NCBI GenBank assembly: GCA_965240325.2
Contig: OZ251251.1
Location: 62,001 to 126,000 of the forward strand
Direction: 5' to 3'
From: Rebecca billardiae RCC1528
Lineage: Eukaryota > Haptophyta
DNA: 64,000 nt
In this document: positions 1 to 8,926 of the stretch, in pieces
Layout of the letters: each line of letters opens with the position of its first letter
How positions within the stretch are numbered: the first letter of the stretch is position 1
Program-made: the position numbers and the translations under genes
Notes under the pieces: generated by a model
The model's database searches: none
Told to the model about the DNA's origin: nothing
What the model saw: the letters and a program-made list of their open reading frames with translations, nothing else

Positions 1-267
1 TATCTGCACCAATGGCATCGGTGATGGCCATCATATGAATTCGGCTGGGCCTGGTGCCTGGTGCCCCTCGAACTTGGAGCAATATACACATGCACAGGGG
101 CAGTGTAATGACTCATCAGTATCTGAACGTGTACAGTCGTAGTGCCGTACGTACTTGTATAGAATGTACGACAGATAGCAAGTGCGTCAGCACGGTGTGC
201 GCGCGGAACCCACGCGCGCAGCTGCTGCTCAATGGCACTGTGTGCATCCATCCAGATGCTCAATCGT
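1..267. other. Truncated array spacer (F-box/RCC1 family)
   Basis: This is the same type of spacer that separates the family genes, in the minus-array orientation. It matches 6605-6780, including the GTGTACAGTCGTA element (about 126-140) and the GC hairpin near 197-222. The match stops abruptly at 267, after CAATCGT, and resumes at 4882 with CTCACTC. The two ends together recreate the uninterrupted spacer seen at 6773-6786. No gene is seen here. Confidence 0.75.
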
Positions 268-936
268 ATAACCGCGCGCGCGTCGTGCTCCTTCTGGCGA
301 TCCGGTGTTACGATACGCTGATGATGCTGCAGGGGTTGCCTGGGGCCGCCAGTCGCCACGCGGGGGGCAGGGCGGCGAGGCAGCGCCCGCCCGCAGCGCC
401 CCGCTCCCCCCCCGTGGACGCTGACTCAAGCCGCACCCACCCCAGCGCGGCGATCCCACGCCAGGGAGGGCGGGCGGGAGGCGGAGGAGCGCCGCTGGCT
501 GTCCGTGAGTGTGCCGGCGCCGCCGCGGCCTGCCGCCCGGGGGCCCCGGGCCCGGGCGGGGCCGCTGTGCTCAGGCGTCGGCCGGGGCAGGGTGCGCCGG
601 GGGGCAGTCGCGGCGGAAGCGGTCGACTGCACGACGTGGGCTGCCCTGACCGGCCCCGAAGGTGCGCCTGTCACGCCGAGGGTCGGCCCGCCTGCAGGTA
701 CGCTCACTTTCCGCTTGGTACCCGCGCCGCAAAGGCGAGCTGCTTCCGACTCACATCTCGTCGCCGTCCGGTCACTCCGGCGATGCCGCTGCGAGCGCCG
801 AGCCCGCGTCCGGCCGGGTACCCCCACCTAGCGGGGAGGGGCACGGGCGGCGGCGGAGCAGCGACGCGGCAGTCATAACGCGATAACCGCCGCGGACTGC
901 CAAACCCACCACTCCCGTCGCGTCGGCCATCGCCCC
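268..936. mobile_element. Short (669-bp) copy of a repeat-filled insertion element
   Basis: The copy starts with ATAACCGCGCGCG and ends with GGCCATCGCCCC, exactly the ends of the adjacent longer copy. Its first 125 bp or so match 937-1060 and its last 460 bp or so (about 478-936) match 4417-4881; only about 85 bp between them is private. It therefore looks like an internal-deletion derivative of the longer copy, placed in direct tandem with it. No terminal inverted repeat, target duplication or convincing ORF is visible, so the element class is unknown. Confidence 0.6.
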
Positions 937-1619
937 ATAACCGCGCGCGCGTCGTGCTCCTTCTGGCGATCCGGTGTTACGATACGCTGATGATGCTGCA
1001 GGGGTTGCCTGGGGCCGCCAGTCGCCACGCGGGGGGCAGGGCGGCGAGGCAGCGCCCGCCCAAAGGGGCGCAGCGCCAGGCGCCACGCCGGCATGGCCGG
1101 CGTCGGCCGGCGCGGCCGAGGCCAGGCCCGGCCCCGACCCCCAGAGGCGCAGCGCCCTGCCCACCACTCCACAGCACGCCGCCGGCGCTTGGCCGCTGCG
1201 CGGCGGGTTTGGCCGCTGCGCGGCGGGTGGCGTGACGCCCCCTCCAGAGCGCTCAGCCCTTCCCAGAGGTCGCCGAGAGCCCGGCAGCGACCTTCCGAGC
1301 AGTGGGGTAACCTGCCCGTCGTCGCGCGCCGGCACCGGCCAGGCGAGGCGCTGCAGGTGACCAGCAGGCCATGCGCCGTCCACTCGCCCGAAATCGCCCA
1401 GCAGCACGCGCGCACCGCCGCCGAGGCCGCCGGCCGGCAAGAGCGCATACGCCCGAGCTGCCGCGGCACACGCCCGAGCCGCCAAGAGGCTCAGGTATCG
1501 ACGCCGGTTCGCCGACAACGTCGTCAATCACGCCCCGGCCGCAGACACCACGTGCGCCCATGAAAGCGCGCCGAAAAATGTGTGCGAGACGACGCGCACG
1601 GATGGTGATGGTCGCGCGG

Positions 1620-1815
1620 CGCACGCATGATGGTCGCGCGCGCGTGATGATCGGCGCATGATGATCGGTGCGCGCGCATGACGGCGCGCACGAATGATGA
1701 TCGGCACAAGCGCATGATGATCGGCACGCACGCATGATGATCGGAGCGCGCGCATGATGAACTGATGATCGGCACATAATGATCGGTGCGCGCGCATGAC
1801 CGTGCGCGCGCGTGA
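1620..1815. repeat. GATGATCGGC minisatellite
   Basis: Short degenerate units of the form GCATGATGATCGGCGC recur about every 25-35 bp. They alternate with purine/pyrimidine GCGCGC tracts. No coding function is seen. Confidence 0.7.
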
Positions 1816-1839
1816 CGATCACGCCCAGCGGCTCGAAGA

Positions 1840-2800
1840 TAGACGATGAGCGCCATCACGCTCGAGCGAAGCAGAAGGTGATGAGTGAGGAAGATGGAAC
1901 AGGAATGAGGGAAAGGAACGCGCGGTGCGTGACGGGAAGGATCAGGTGCGCCCGGCGCGAGGGATGGAACACGTGTAGTAGGAACGAAACGGAACGGAAA
2001 GTAGCTGCTTGAGCGACAGGCAGAAAGTCATTGCCGATGATGAGCGCGTCCCCGCTCGAGCGACACAGAAGGTGGCGAGCGAGAAAGGCGGAGCTGGGAT
2101 GAAGGAAAGGAACGCGCGGTGCGAGATGGGAAGGACCAGGAACGTGCAGCGTGAGGCAGGGAATGCACGTAGATCGGAACGGAACCGGATTGAAGGAGAG
2201 TCAGAGGAACGCGCGGTGTGACACTGAAGTGGAACGCTCCGGACCGCGCGTAGGAACGGAACTGAAGGCAGCTGCTCGAGCGAGAGGCAGAAGGTGATTG
2301 ACGATGAGCGCGTCCACGATCGAGCGAAGCAGACGGTGACGCGCGTGGATGACTGGCCAGGAGTGCAGGATAGGATTGGCTCATGGCTGTGGAGACGGAA
2401 CAGACACGCGCGGCGTGAGGAAAAGGACGCACGCGCGTCGTGTAGATCGGAACGAAACTGGAATGAAGGAGAGGAATGCGCGGCGTGAGACGGAAGTGGA
2501 ATGCTCGGACCGCGCGCGGGAACGGAAATGAAGGCCGCTGCTCGCGCGATAGGCAGAGGGTGATTGACGATGAGCGCGTTCACGTCGAGCGAGGCAGAAG
2601 GTGACGCGTGCGGATGATTGACTGGGATGAAGGAGAGGAATGCGCAGCGTGAGTAAATGGAAGTGGAACGCTCGTACCGCGCACGGGAACGGAACTGAAG
2701 GCCGCTGCTCGAGCGATAGGCATGAGGTGATTGACGATGCGCCCGTTCACGCTCGAGCGAAGCGGAGGGTGACGCGCGCGGACGAGAAGTTACGCGCATG
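1840..2800. repeat. Imperfect tandem repeat, units of about 170-265 bp
   Basis: A block containing GATGAGCGC, then a TCGAGCGAAGCAGA-like core, then AGGAACGCGCGG and GGAACGGAA segments recurs near 1846, 2037, 2300, 2566 and 2735. The units have diverged and vary in length. The GAGCGAAGCAGA core also appears in the repeat at 3655-4383, so the two blocks are related. Confidence 0.65.
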
Positions 2801-2839
2801 TGAGGCGCAACGTCAGGCAGGCACATGTGACGCGCGAAG

Positions 2840-3420
2840 AAGTTAAGCGCAGTGAGGCGCAGAGAAGTTATCATAGGCGGTGCAAGTGACCCGCAAAGAT
2901 ACGCGCATGTGAGGCGCAAAGTTGGGCGCATGATTGTGACGCGCGGAGAAGTTAGGCGCAGTGAGGCGCAGAGAAGTTAGGCGCAAGTGACCGTTAGGCG
3001 CAAGTGACACGCGAAGTTACGCACATGTAAGGCGCAAAGTTAGGCGCATGTGATGCGCGGAGAGGTTAGGCGCAGTGAGGCGCGCGGAGAAGTTAGGCGC
3101 AGTGAGGCGCAGAGAAGTTAGGCGCAAGTGATGACAGTTAGGCGCAAGTGACGCGCGAAGTTACGCGCATGCAAGGCGCAAAGTTAGGCGCATGTGACGC
3201 GCGGAGAAGTTAGGCGCAGTGAGGCGCAGAGAAGTTAGGCGCAAGTGACCGTTAGGCGCAAGTGACACGCGAAGTTACGCACATGTAAGGCGCAAAGTTA
3301 GGCGCATGTGATGCGCGGAGAGGTTAGGCGCAGTGAGGCGCAAAGACACGCGCATGTAAGGAGCAAAGTTACGCGCATGTGACGCTCGGAGAAGTTGGGC
3401 GCAGGCTGACACGCAGCCGC
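2840..3420. repeat. TTAGGCGCA-type satellite with higher-order duplication
   Basis: Subunits of about 20-25 bp built on GTTAGGCGCAGTGAGGCGC and GTTAGGCGCATGTGACGCGC alternate along the block. A stretch of about 90 bp at roughly 2993-3084 recurs essentially identically at 3250-3341, a higher-order period of about 257 bp. The order is consistent with recent unequal exchange. Confidence 0.75.
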
Positions 3421-3654
3421 GCGAGTGCGGGTTCAGGCGAGCGGCGGCGAGCGGCGGCGGCGTGCGTGACACGAGCATGCCGCGTGCGAGCGGCTTGGTC
3501 CGTATCGATATGCGCCCCGCCTTCGCGCGCTGCCGAAGGACGTAGAAGTAGCAGCATGGATGTGGCCACTGCCCGCCCCGCCGAAGCGCGCTCCATCCAC
3601 AGCTCGAGCGAGGTGGCGGAAGGTGATGATGAGTGCGCTCTCGCGCGAGCGAAG

Positions 3655-4383
3655 CAGACGGCGATGAGCGCTGAGTGACCGCGACGGACGCCCGCGCACC
3701 GGCACCTCCCGCGGCGCCCCGCTGCGCGCTCAGCCGCCGGACGCTGCAGGAGGAGTAGCACTGATGCACTCGTCGTCATCCCCAGGATACAAGCGCGCTC
3801 GAGCTCGAGCGAAGCAGAAGGCGCGGAGCGCGCGGCTCGTTCGAGCGAAGCAGAGGGTGGTGAGCTAGGAGCGCGCACGACGGGCGGCAGCGCACCGCTC
3901 CCTCGCGCTCCGCTCCGCTGTGCGCCCAGCGCCGGAAGCCGCAGGGGACCCCGAAGCAGCACTGGTGCAATTGCATGAGGCCGGGCGTGATGAATGCGCT
4001 GAGGGCGCTCTCGCTCGAGCGAAGCAGATGGCGATGAGCGCTGAGTGACCGCGACGGACGCCCCTGCACCGGCACCTCCCGCGTCGCCCCGCTGTGCGCT
4101 CGGCCGCCGGACGGTGCAGGAGGACGCCGAAGCAGCACGGATGCACGCGTCATCCCCAGGATAAAAGCGCGCTGGCGCACGAGCGAGGCAGAATGCGCGG
4201 AGCGCGCGCCTCGCTCGAGCTAGGCAGAGGGTGGTGACGAGCGAAGAGCGCGCACGATGGACGGCAGCGCACCGCCCCCTCACACTCCGCTCCACTGTGC
4301 GCCCAGCGCCGGAAGCCGCAGGCGACCCAGAAGCAGCACGGGTGCAATTTCATGAGGCCGGGCGGGATGAATGCGCGCGCTGC
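3655..4383. repeat. Tandem repeat, period about 373 bp, two copies
   Basis: The segment beginning GAGCGCTGAGTGACCGCGAC at about 3665 is repeated at about 4036. The block from AGGATACAAGCGCGCT (about 3785) to TGCATGAGGCCGGGCG is repeated at about 4158-4370. The copies differ by scattered substitutions and small indels. Plus-strand and minus-strand ORFs pass through with no family resemblance. Confidence 0.7.
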
Positions 4384-5104
4384 TCGCCACACCGAGGGGA
4401 CACCGAGGAACGAAGAACGAAGGAGGCGGAGGAGCGCCGCTGGCTGTCCGTGAGTGTGCCGGCGCCGCCGCGGCCTGCCGCCCGGGGGGCCCGGGCCCGG
4501 GCGGGGCCGCTGTGCTCAGGCGTCGGCCGGGGCAGGGTGCGCCGGGGGGCAGTCGCGGCGGAAGCGGTCGACTGCACGACGTGGGCTGCCCTGACCGGCC
4601 CCGAAGGTGCGCCTGTCACGCCGAGGGTCGGCCCGCCTGCAGGTACGCTCACTTTCCGCTTGGTACCCGCGCCGCAAAGGCGAGCTGCTTCCGACTCACA
4701 TCTCGTCGCCGTCCGGTCACTCCGGCGATGCCGCTGCGAGCGCCGAGCCCGCGTCCGGCCGGGTACCCCCACCTAGCGGGGAGGGGCACGGGCGGCGGCG
4801 GAGCAGCGACGCGGCAGTCATAACGCGATAACCGCCGCGGACTGCCAAACCCACCACTCCCGTCGCGTCGGCCATCGCCCCCTCACTCTCGATGATGAGT
4901 GCCGCCCCGCTACAATGCCATCGCACCTTCGGATTGGGCCATTCGATCGCCGGCGCATCACCACGCCACGCACGCGCAGCGCGAGCTCGAGCGCCGGGCT
5001 GCTCAGCACAGCAGTGCTGGCACGCGAGGCTGCATGCGCGGCGCGTGTGCACGCCGCACTCACAAGGCTGCAAATGAGCACCGCACCCGCCACTGGCCGG
5101 CCGC

Positions 5105-6532
5105 TCAGCGCAGCCCACAGCGCAGGGGCGGCAGCTGCACCACGCGCTGCGGCATTGGCTGCTCTCCGCGATCGTTGCCCACGCCCAGGCCGAGCGCGCC
5201 CACATGTGCGCCGCACCCGTGCACGCCGCCGTCCGCTGTGACGCAGAGGGCGTGGGAGAGGCCAAGCGAGCAGTCGAGCACGCGCGCATGCGCGAGGCCC
5301 TCCACCCGCTCGGGCAGCAGCGCGCAATCCACTTGGTCCCCCAGCCCCAGCTGGCCTTTGTAGTTGAACCCAAACGTGTGCACGCTGCCGTCCGCGCACA
5401 CCACCGCGCTGGTGTAAGAGCCCGCGCTGGCGCGCACGGCACGCATGCCGCCCAGTGCTTCGATGCGCGTAGGCACCAAGCGATTGGTCACGTCATCGTG
5501 GCCGAGCGCGCCACGAGAGCCGTCTCCGAAGGAGTGCACGCCGCCCGCTGCGTCCACCACCAGGCTGTGCTCGTAGCCAGCGCTCACGTGCACGGCGCGC
5601 ACGCCGTCCAGCGCCTCAATGCGCAGTGACGTGTGCTGCGCCTGCCAGTCGCCGTGGCCAAGGCGGCCGTACACGCCGTCGCCGCATGCGTACACGGCGC
5701 CGCACGCCGTGAGCAGCAGCGTGTGCCGGCCGCCCGCCGCCACGCCGCCAACGCGCACGCCGTCCAGCGCCTCGATGCGCGTCGGCTGCAGCCGGTCCTT
5801 CTTGTTGCCGTGGCCGAGCTGGCCTTGGCTGTTGTAACCCCAGCTGTACGCCGCGCCACCAGCCGTGAGCGCGAGGCTGTGGTCGTCGCCAGCGCTTATG
5901 CCGACGACGAGCTCCGCGCCCAGCGCCGCCACCTGCACGAACGCCCGTCGCTCAGCCTTGTCGCCCACGCCCAGCTGGCCGTAGTCGTTGCTGCCGCACG
6001 CGTACACGGCGCCCGCCTCGCTCAGCACGAGCAGGTGAGTGCCGCCGGCCGCCACTGCACGCACGCGCACTGCCACCAGCGAGCTTACGCGCGCCGGCAC
6101 GAGCACGGCCGTCTCCATGCTGAGCTCGGGATGGCCCAGCGGTGCGCCGCATGTGTGCACGCCGCCGGCACCGTCAACAAAGGCGGAGAAGCCCATGCCA
6201 AAGGTTGGGCTGGCGGACGCGACGTGCGCGTGCGCGTGAGCTAGATCGGGGATGCGCTCGCGCGCGAACAGATCCTCCGCCCACGTGGACACGCCCGCGG
6301 GCAGGGCCGCCGGCAGCGCGACCTCGTGCCCACGCGCGCGCGCGCGCTCGCGCAGCGCGTGCTCGAGCGGCGCGCCGCGGAAGAGGCGCGCGGCGGCGTT
6401 GGCGGCGACGAGGTCGCGCACGTCATCGAGGTGGACGAGGATGCGCGCGATCAGCTCGGGCGGCAGGGCGGTTAGCCGCACCGCCGCCGCTGCCGAGCGC
6501 GCCTGGGTACGCGCGCGCGTCGTCGGCGCCAT
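5105..6532 (-). CDS. F-box/RCC1 propeller protein, array copy 1
   Basis: A 475-residue protein starts at the ATG at 6532; the frame is open upstream, but every copy begins with the same MAPTT. Residues of about 18-57 form an F-box (LPPELIARIL then HLDDVRDL). Seven RCC1 blades follow, each built as GxVxxCGxNxxGQLGxGD ... VxAGxxHSLxL, and the last blade ends QLPPLRCGLR. By family knowledge the F-box would bind Skp1 of an SCF ubiquitin ligase and the propeller would select the substrate; that role is inference. Variable tips in blades 2-6 read SNDY, YNSQ, DGVY, DGSR and FNYK. Blade 5 has HDD instead of HGD, and blade 6 has an extra Leu before PERV. The gene has no intron and is followed by the conserved spacer at 4882-5104. 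Confidence 0.88.
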   Translation of the reverse strand: MAPTTRARTQARSAAAAVRLTALPPELIARILVHLDDVRDLVAANAAARLFRGAPLEHALRERARARGHEVALPAALPAGVSTWAEDLFARERIPDLAHAHAHVASASPTFGMGFSAFVDGAGGVHTCGAPLGHPELSMETAVLVPARVSSLVAVRVRAVAAGGTHLLVLSEAGAVYACGSNDYGQLGVGDKAERRAFVQVAALGAELVVGISAGDDHSLALTAGGAAYSWGYNSQGQLGHGNKKDRLQPTRIEALDGVRVGGVAAGGRHTLLLTACGAVYACGDGVYGRLGHGDWQAQHTSLRIEALDGVRAVHVSAGYEHSLVVDAAGGVHSFGDGSRGALGHDDVTNRLVPTRIEALGGMRAVRASAGSYTSAVVCADGSVHTFGFNYKGQLGLGDQVDCALLPERVEGLAHARVLDCSLGLSHALCVTADGGVHGCGAHVGALGLGVGNDRGEQPMPQRVVQLPPLRCGLR

Positions 6533-7002
6533 GCTTGTTGCCCACGCCGGCCGACACGACGACGGTTGCCGACTTCGTCCCGAACTCATCAGGCGACTGG
6601 GAGGACACAGACTCATCCGCCGTATCTGAACGTGTACAGTCGTAGTGCCGTATATACTTGTTGTAGAATGTACGACCGGATAGAGTCTATATAGTGCGTC
6701 AGCACGGTGTGCGCGCGGAACCCACGCGCGCAGCTGCTGCTCAATGGCACTGTGCGCATCCATCCAGATGCTCAATCGTCTCACTCTCGATGATGAGTGC
6801 CGCCCCGCTACAATGCCATTGCGCCTTCGGATTGGGCCATCCGATCGTCGGCGCATCACCACGCCACGCACGCGCAGCGCGAGCTCGAGCGCCGGGCTGC
6901 TCAGCACCGCAGTGCTGGCACGCGAGGCTGCATGCGCGGCCCGTGTGCACGCCGCACTCACAAGGCTGCAAATGAGCACCGCACCCGCCACGGGCCGGTC
7001 GC
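6533..7002. other. Representative array spacer (conserved between copies)
   Basis: This stretch holds no gene. It is the 5' flank of copy 1 and the 3' flank of copy 2. Going upstream from the copy 1 ATG there is a CAACCGTCGTCGTGTCGGCC block, a GTAC-containing cluster (about 6628-6680), the GC hairpin at 6710-6732, then a block of about 250 bp shared by the 3' flanks of most copies. Homologous spacers lie at 8428-8926, 29967-30440, 31866-32362, 33788-34297, 52817-53343, 54772-55245, 56671-58138, 59564-60050, 61479-61950 and 63376-63900. The high conservation reflects duplication of gene plus spacer as one unit. Confidence 0.8.
6710..6732. promoter_or_regulatory. Conserved GC hairpin in array spacers
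   Basis: A perfect 8-bp inverted repeat, TGCGCGCG and CGCGCGCA, encloses a 7-nt loop (GAACCCA on the plus strand, TGGGTTC on the other). The same sequence occurs near 200, 8602, 33962, 50729, 53096, 55050, 57883, 59835 and 61750. Versions with a mismatch occur near 30100, 32042 and 63661. It sits between the 3' block of one gene and the GTAC cluster of the next. A role in transcript 3'-end formation or insulation is possible but unproven; shared ancestry alone could explain its presence. Confidence 0.5.
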
Positions 7003-8427
7003 TCAGCGCAGCCCACAGCGCAGGGGCGGCAGCTGCACCACGCGCTGCGGCGATGGCTGCTCTCCGCCATCGTTGCCCACGCCCAGGCCGAGCGCGGCCG
7101 AATGTCTGCCGCACGCGTGCACGCCGCCGTCCGCTGTGACGTAGAGGGTGTGACGATCGCCAAATGAGCAGCCGAGCACGCGCACGTGCGCGAGGCCCTC
7201 TACCCGCTCGGGCAGCGTGCGATCCACTGTGTCCCCCAGCCCCAGCTGGCCGAAGCCGTTGTCCCCGAACGCGTGCACGCTGCCATCCGCGCACACCACC
7301 GCGCTGCTGTGACAGCTCGCGCTGGCGCGCACGGCACGCATGCCGCCCAGCGCCTCGATGCGCGTGGGCACCAAGCGACGCGCCACGTCACCGTGGCCGA
7401 GCGCACCACAATAATTGTCTCCGAAGGAGTGCACGCCGCCCGCTGCGTCCACCACCAGGCTGTGCGCCGTACCAGCGCTCACGTGCACGGCGCGCACGCC
7501 CGCGAGCGCCTCGATGCGCAGTGGCGTGCGCTGCCGCTGCTCGTCACCGTGGCCAAGGCAACCAGCATAGCCATGCCCGCACGAGTACACGGCGCCGCAC
7601 GCCGAGAGCAGCAGCGTGTGGCAGCTGCCCGCGGCCACGCCGCCCACGCGCACGCCGTCCAGCGCCTCGATGCGCGTCGGCTCCAGCCGGTGCTCCGTGT
7701 CGCCGTGGCCGAGCTGGCCACAGCCGTTGCTACCCCAGCTATACGCCGCACCCGCAGCCGTGAGCGCGAGGCTATGGCCATCGCCAGCGCGTATGCCGAC
7801 GACGAGCGCCGCGCCCAGCGCCGCCACCTGAACGAACGCCCGTCGCTCAGCCTTGTCGCCCACGCCCAGCTGGCCGTAGTCGTTGCGGCCGCACGCGTAC
7901 ACGGCGCCCGCCTCGCTCAGCGCGAGCAGGTGCGTGCCGCCGGCCGCCACTGCACGCACGCGCACTGCCGCCAGCGCGCTTACGCGCGCCGGCACGTGCA
8001 CGGCCGTCTCCATGCTGAGCTCGGGATGGCCCAGCGGTGCGCCGCATGTGTGCACGCTGCCGGCACCGTCAACAAAGGCGGAGAAGCCCGTGCCGATTGT
8101 TGGGCTGGCGGACGCGACGTGCGCGTGCGCGTGAGCTAGATCGGCGATGCGCTCGCGCGCGAACAGCTCCTCCGCCCACGTGGACACGCCCGCGGGCAGG
8201 GCCGCCGGCAGCGCGACCTCGTGCCCACGCGCGCGCGCGCGCTCGCGCAGCGCGTGCTCGAGCGGCGCGCCGCGGAAGAGGCGCGCGGCGGCGTTGGCGG
8301 CGACGAGGTCGCGCACGTCATCGAGGTGGACGAGGATGCGCGCGATCAGCTCGGGCGGCACGTCGGTTAGCTGCACGGTCGCCGCTGCCGAGCGCGCCTT
8401 GGTACGCGAGCGCGTCGTCGGCGCCAT
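7003..8427 (-). CDS. F-box/RCC1 propeller protein, array copy 2
   Basis: A 474-residue intronless gene whose start ATG is at 8427 (MAPTTRSRTK). It has the F-box at about residues 19-57 (VPPELIARILVHLDD) and seven RCC1 blades to the terminal CGLR. Tips in blades 2-6 are RNDY, SNGC, HGYA, DNYC and DNGF. Blade 4 reads GCLG where most copies have GRLG. The F-box and first blade are almost identical to copy 1, sharing LVAANAA where other copies have LAAANAA. The later blades differ, so copies 1 and 2 share only their first third as close relatives. Confidence 0.88.
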   Translation of the reverse strand: MAPTTRSRTKARSAAATVQLTDVPPELIARILVHLDDVRDLVAANAAARLFRGAPLEHALRERARARGHEVALPAALPAGVSTWAEELFARERIADLAHAHAHVASASPTIGTGFSAFVDGAGSVHTCGAPLGHPELSMETAVHVPARVSALAAVRVRAVAAGGTHLLALSEAGAVYACGRNDYGQLGVGDKAERRAFVQVAALGAALVVGIRAGDGHSLALTAAGAAYSWGSNGCGQLGHGDTEHRLEPTRIEALDGVRVGGVAAGSCHTLLLSACGAVYSCGHGYAGCLGHGDEQRQRTPLRIEALAGVRAVHVSAGTAHSLVVDAAGGVHSFGDNYCGALGHGDVARRLVPTRIEALGGMRAVRASASCHSSAVVCADGSVHAFGDNGFGQLGLGDTVDRTLPERVEGLAHVRVLGCSFGDRHTLYVTADGGVHACGRHSAALGLGVGNDGGEQPSPQRVVQLPPLRCGLR

Positions 8428-8926
8428 GCTACCGCGAATTGACCCGACGATGATGACGGTTGGCGAGCGGCTGGTTGCCCGGCGCAGGCAGGACGACAGA
8501 ACATCAGTCATACAGTACGGCTCTATTGAACGTGTACAGTCGTATCTTACTAGTAGTACTTGTACAGTGCACAGCAGATCGCGCGACAGCACGGCGGCGG
8601 TGTGCGCGCGGAACCCACGCGCGCAGCTGCGCTGCTCGCCAATGCTGGCACTGCGCGCATCTCACCATCTCACTCTCGACGATGAGTGCCCGCCTACCAC
8701 GCGACGCGCAGCGCGAGCTCGAGCGGCTGCTCCAGCACAGCTGTGCTGCCACACGAGGCCGCATGCGCAGCCCGTGTGGCGCGGGCTGATGGCAGCGGGC
8801 CTGAGTGGCTGGCGCATGGCTGCGACGCCTCACTGACCATGTCCGAAGAGAGCAGCGGCGAGCACTCGCACACGCCGCACTCGCAACACTGCGCGTGAGC
8901 ACCGCACCCGCCACGGGGCCGGCCAC

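Larger units (their letters stand above)
937..4881. mobile_element. Long (3.9-kb) copy of the same element, filled with tandem repeats
   Basis: It shares both ends with the 669-bp copy at 268-936 and abuts it without intervening bases. The interior is made almost entirely of minisatellite blocks (about 1620-1815, 1840-2800, 2840-3420 and 3655-4383). The ORFs crossing it are Arg/Ala/Ser-rich and follow the repeats, so they are probably not genes. The right junction at 4881/4882 restores the array spacer with no extra bases, so any target duplication is absent or at most 1-2 bp. Its mobility is inferred from the clean spacer interruption only. Confidence 0.55.

Noticed and set aside
2840-3420. 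CRISPR-like array of regularly spaced repeats
   Set aside because: The units are contiguous degenerate satellite subunits with no unique spacers, in a eukaryotic context.
6533-7294. N-terminal extension of array copy 1 up to 7294
   Set aside because: The extension runs through the spacer and into the 3' end of copy 2. All copies share the MAPTT start at the position annotated (6532).
5186-8139. Plus-strand ORFs complementary to the array genes, rich in His/Ala/Arg
   Set aside because: They mirror every RCC1 gene because of codon bias (GCG/CGC). They recur only as complements and have no start context of their own.
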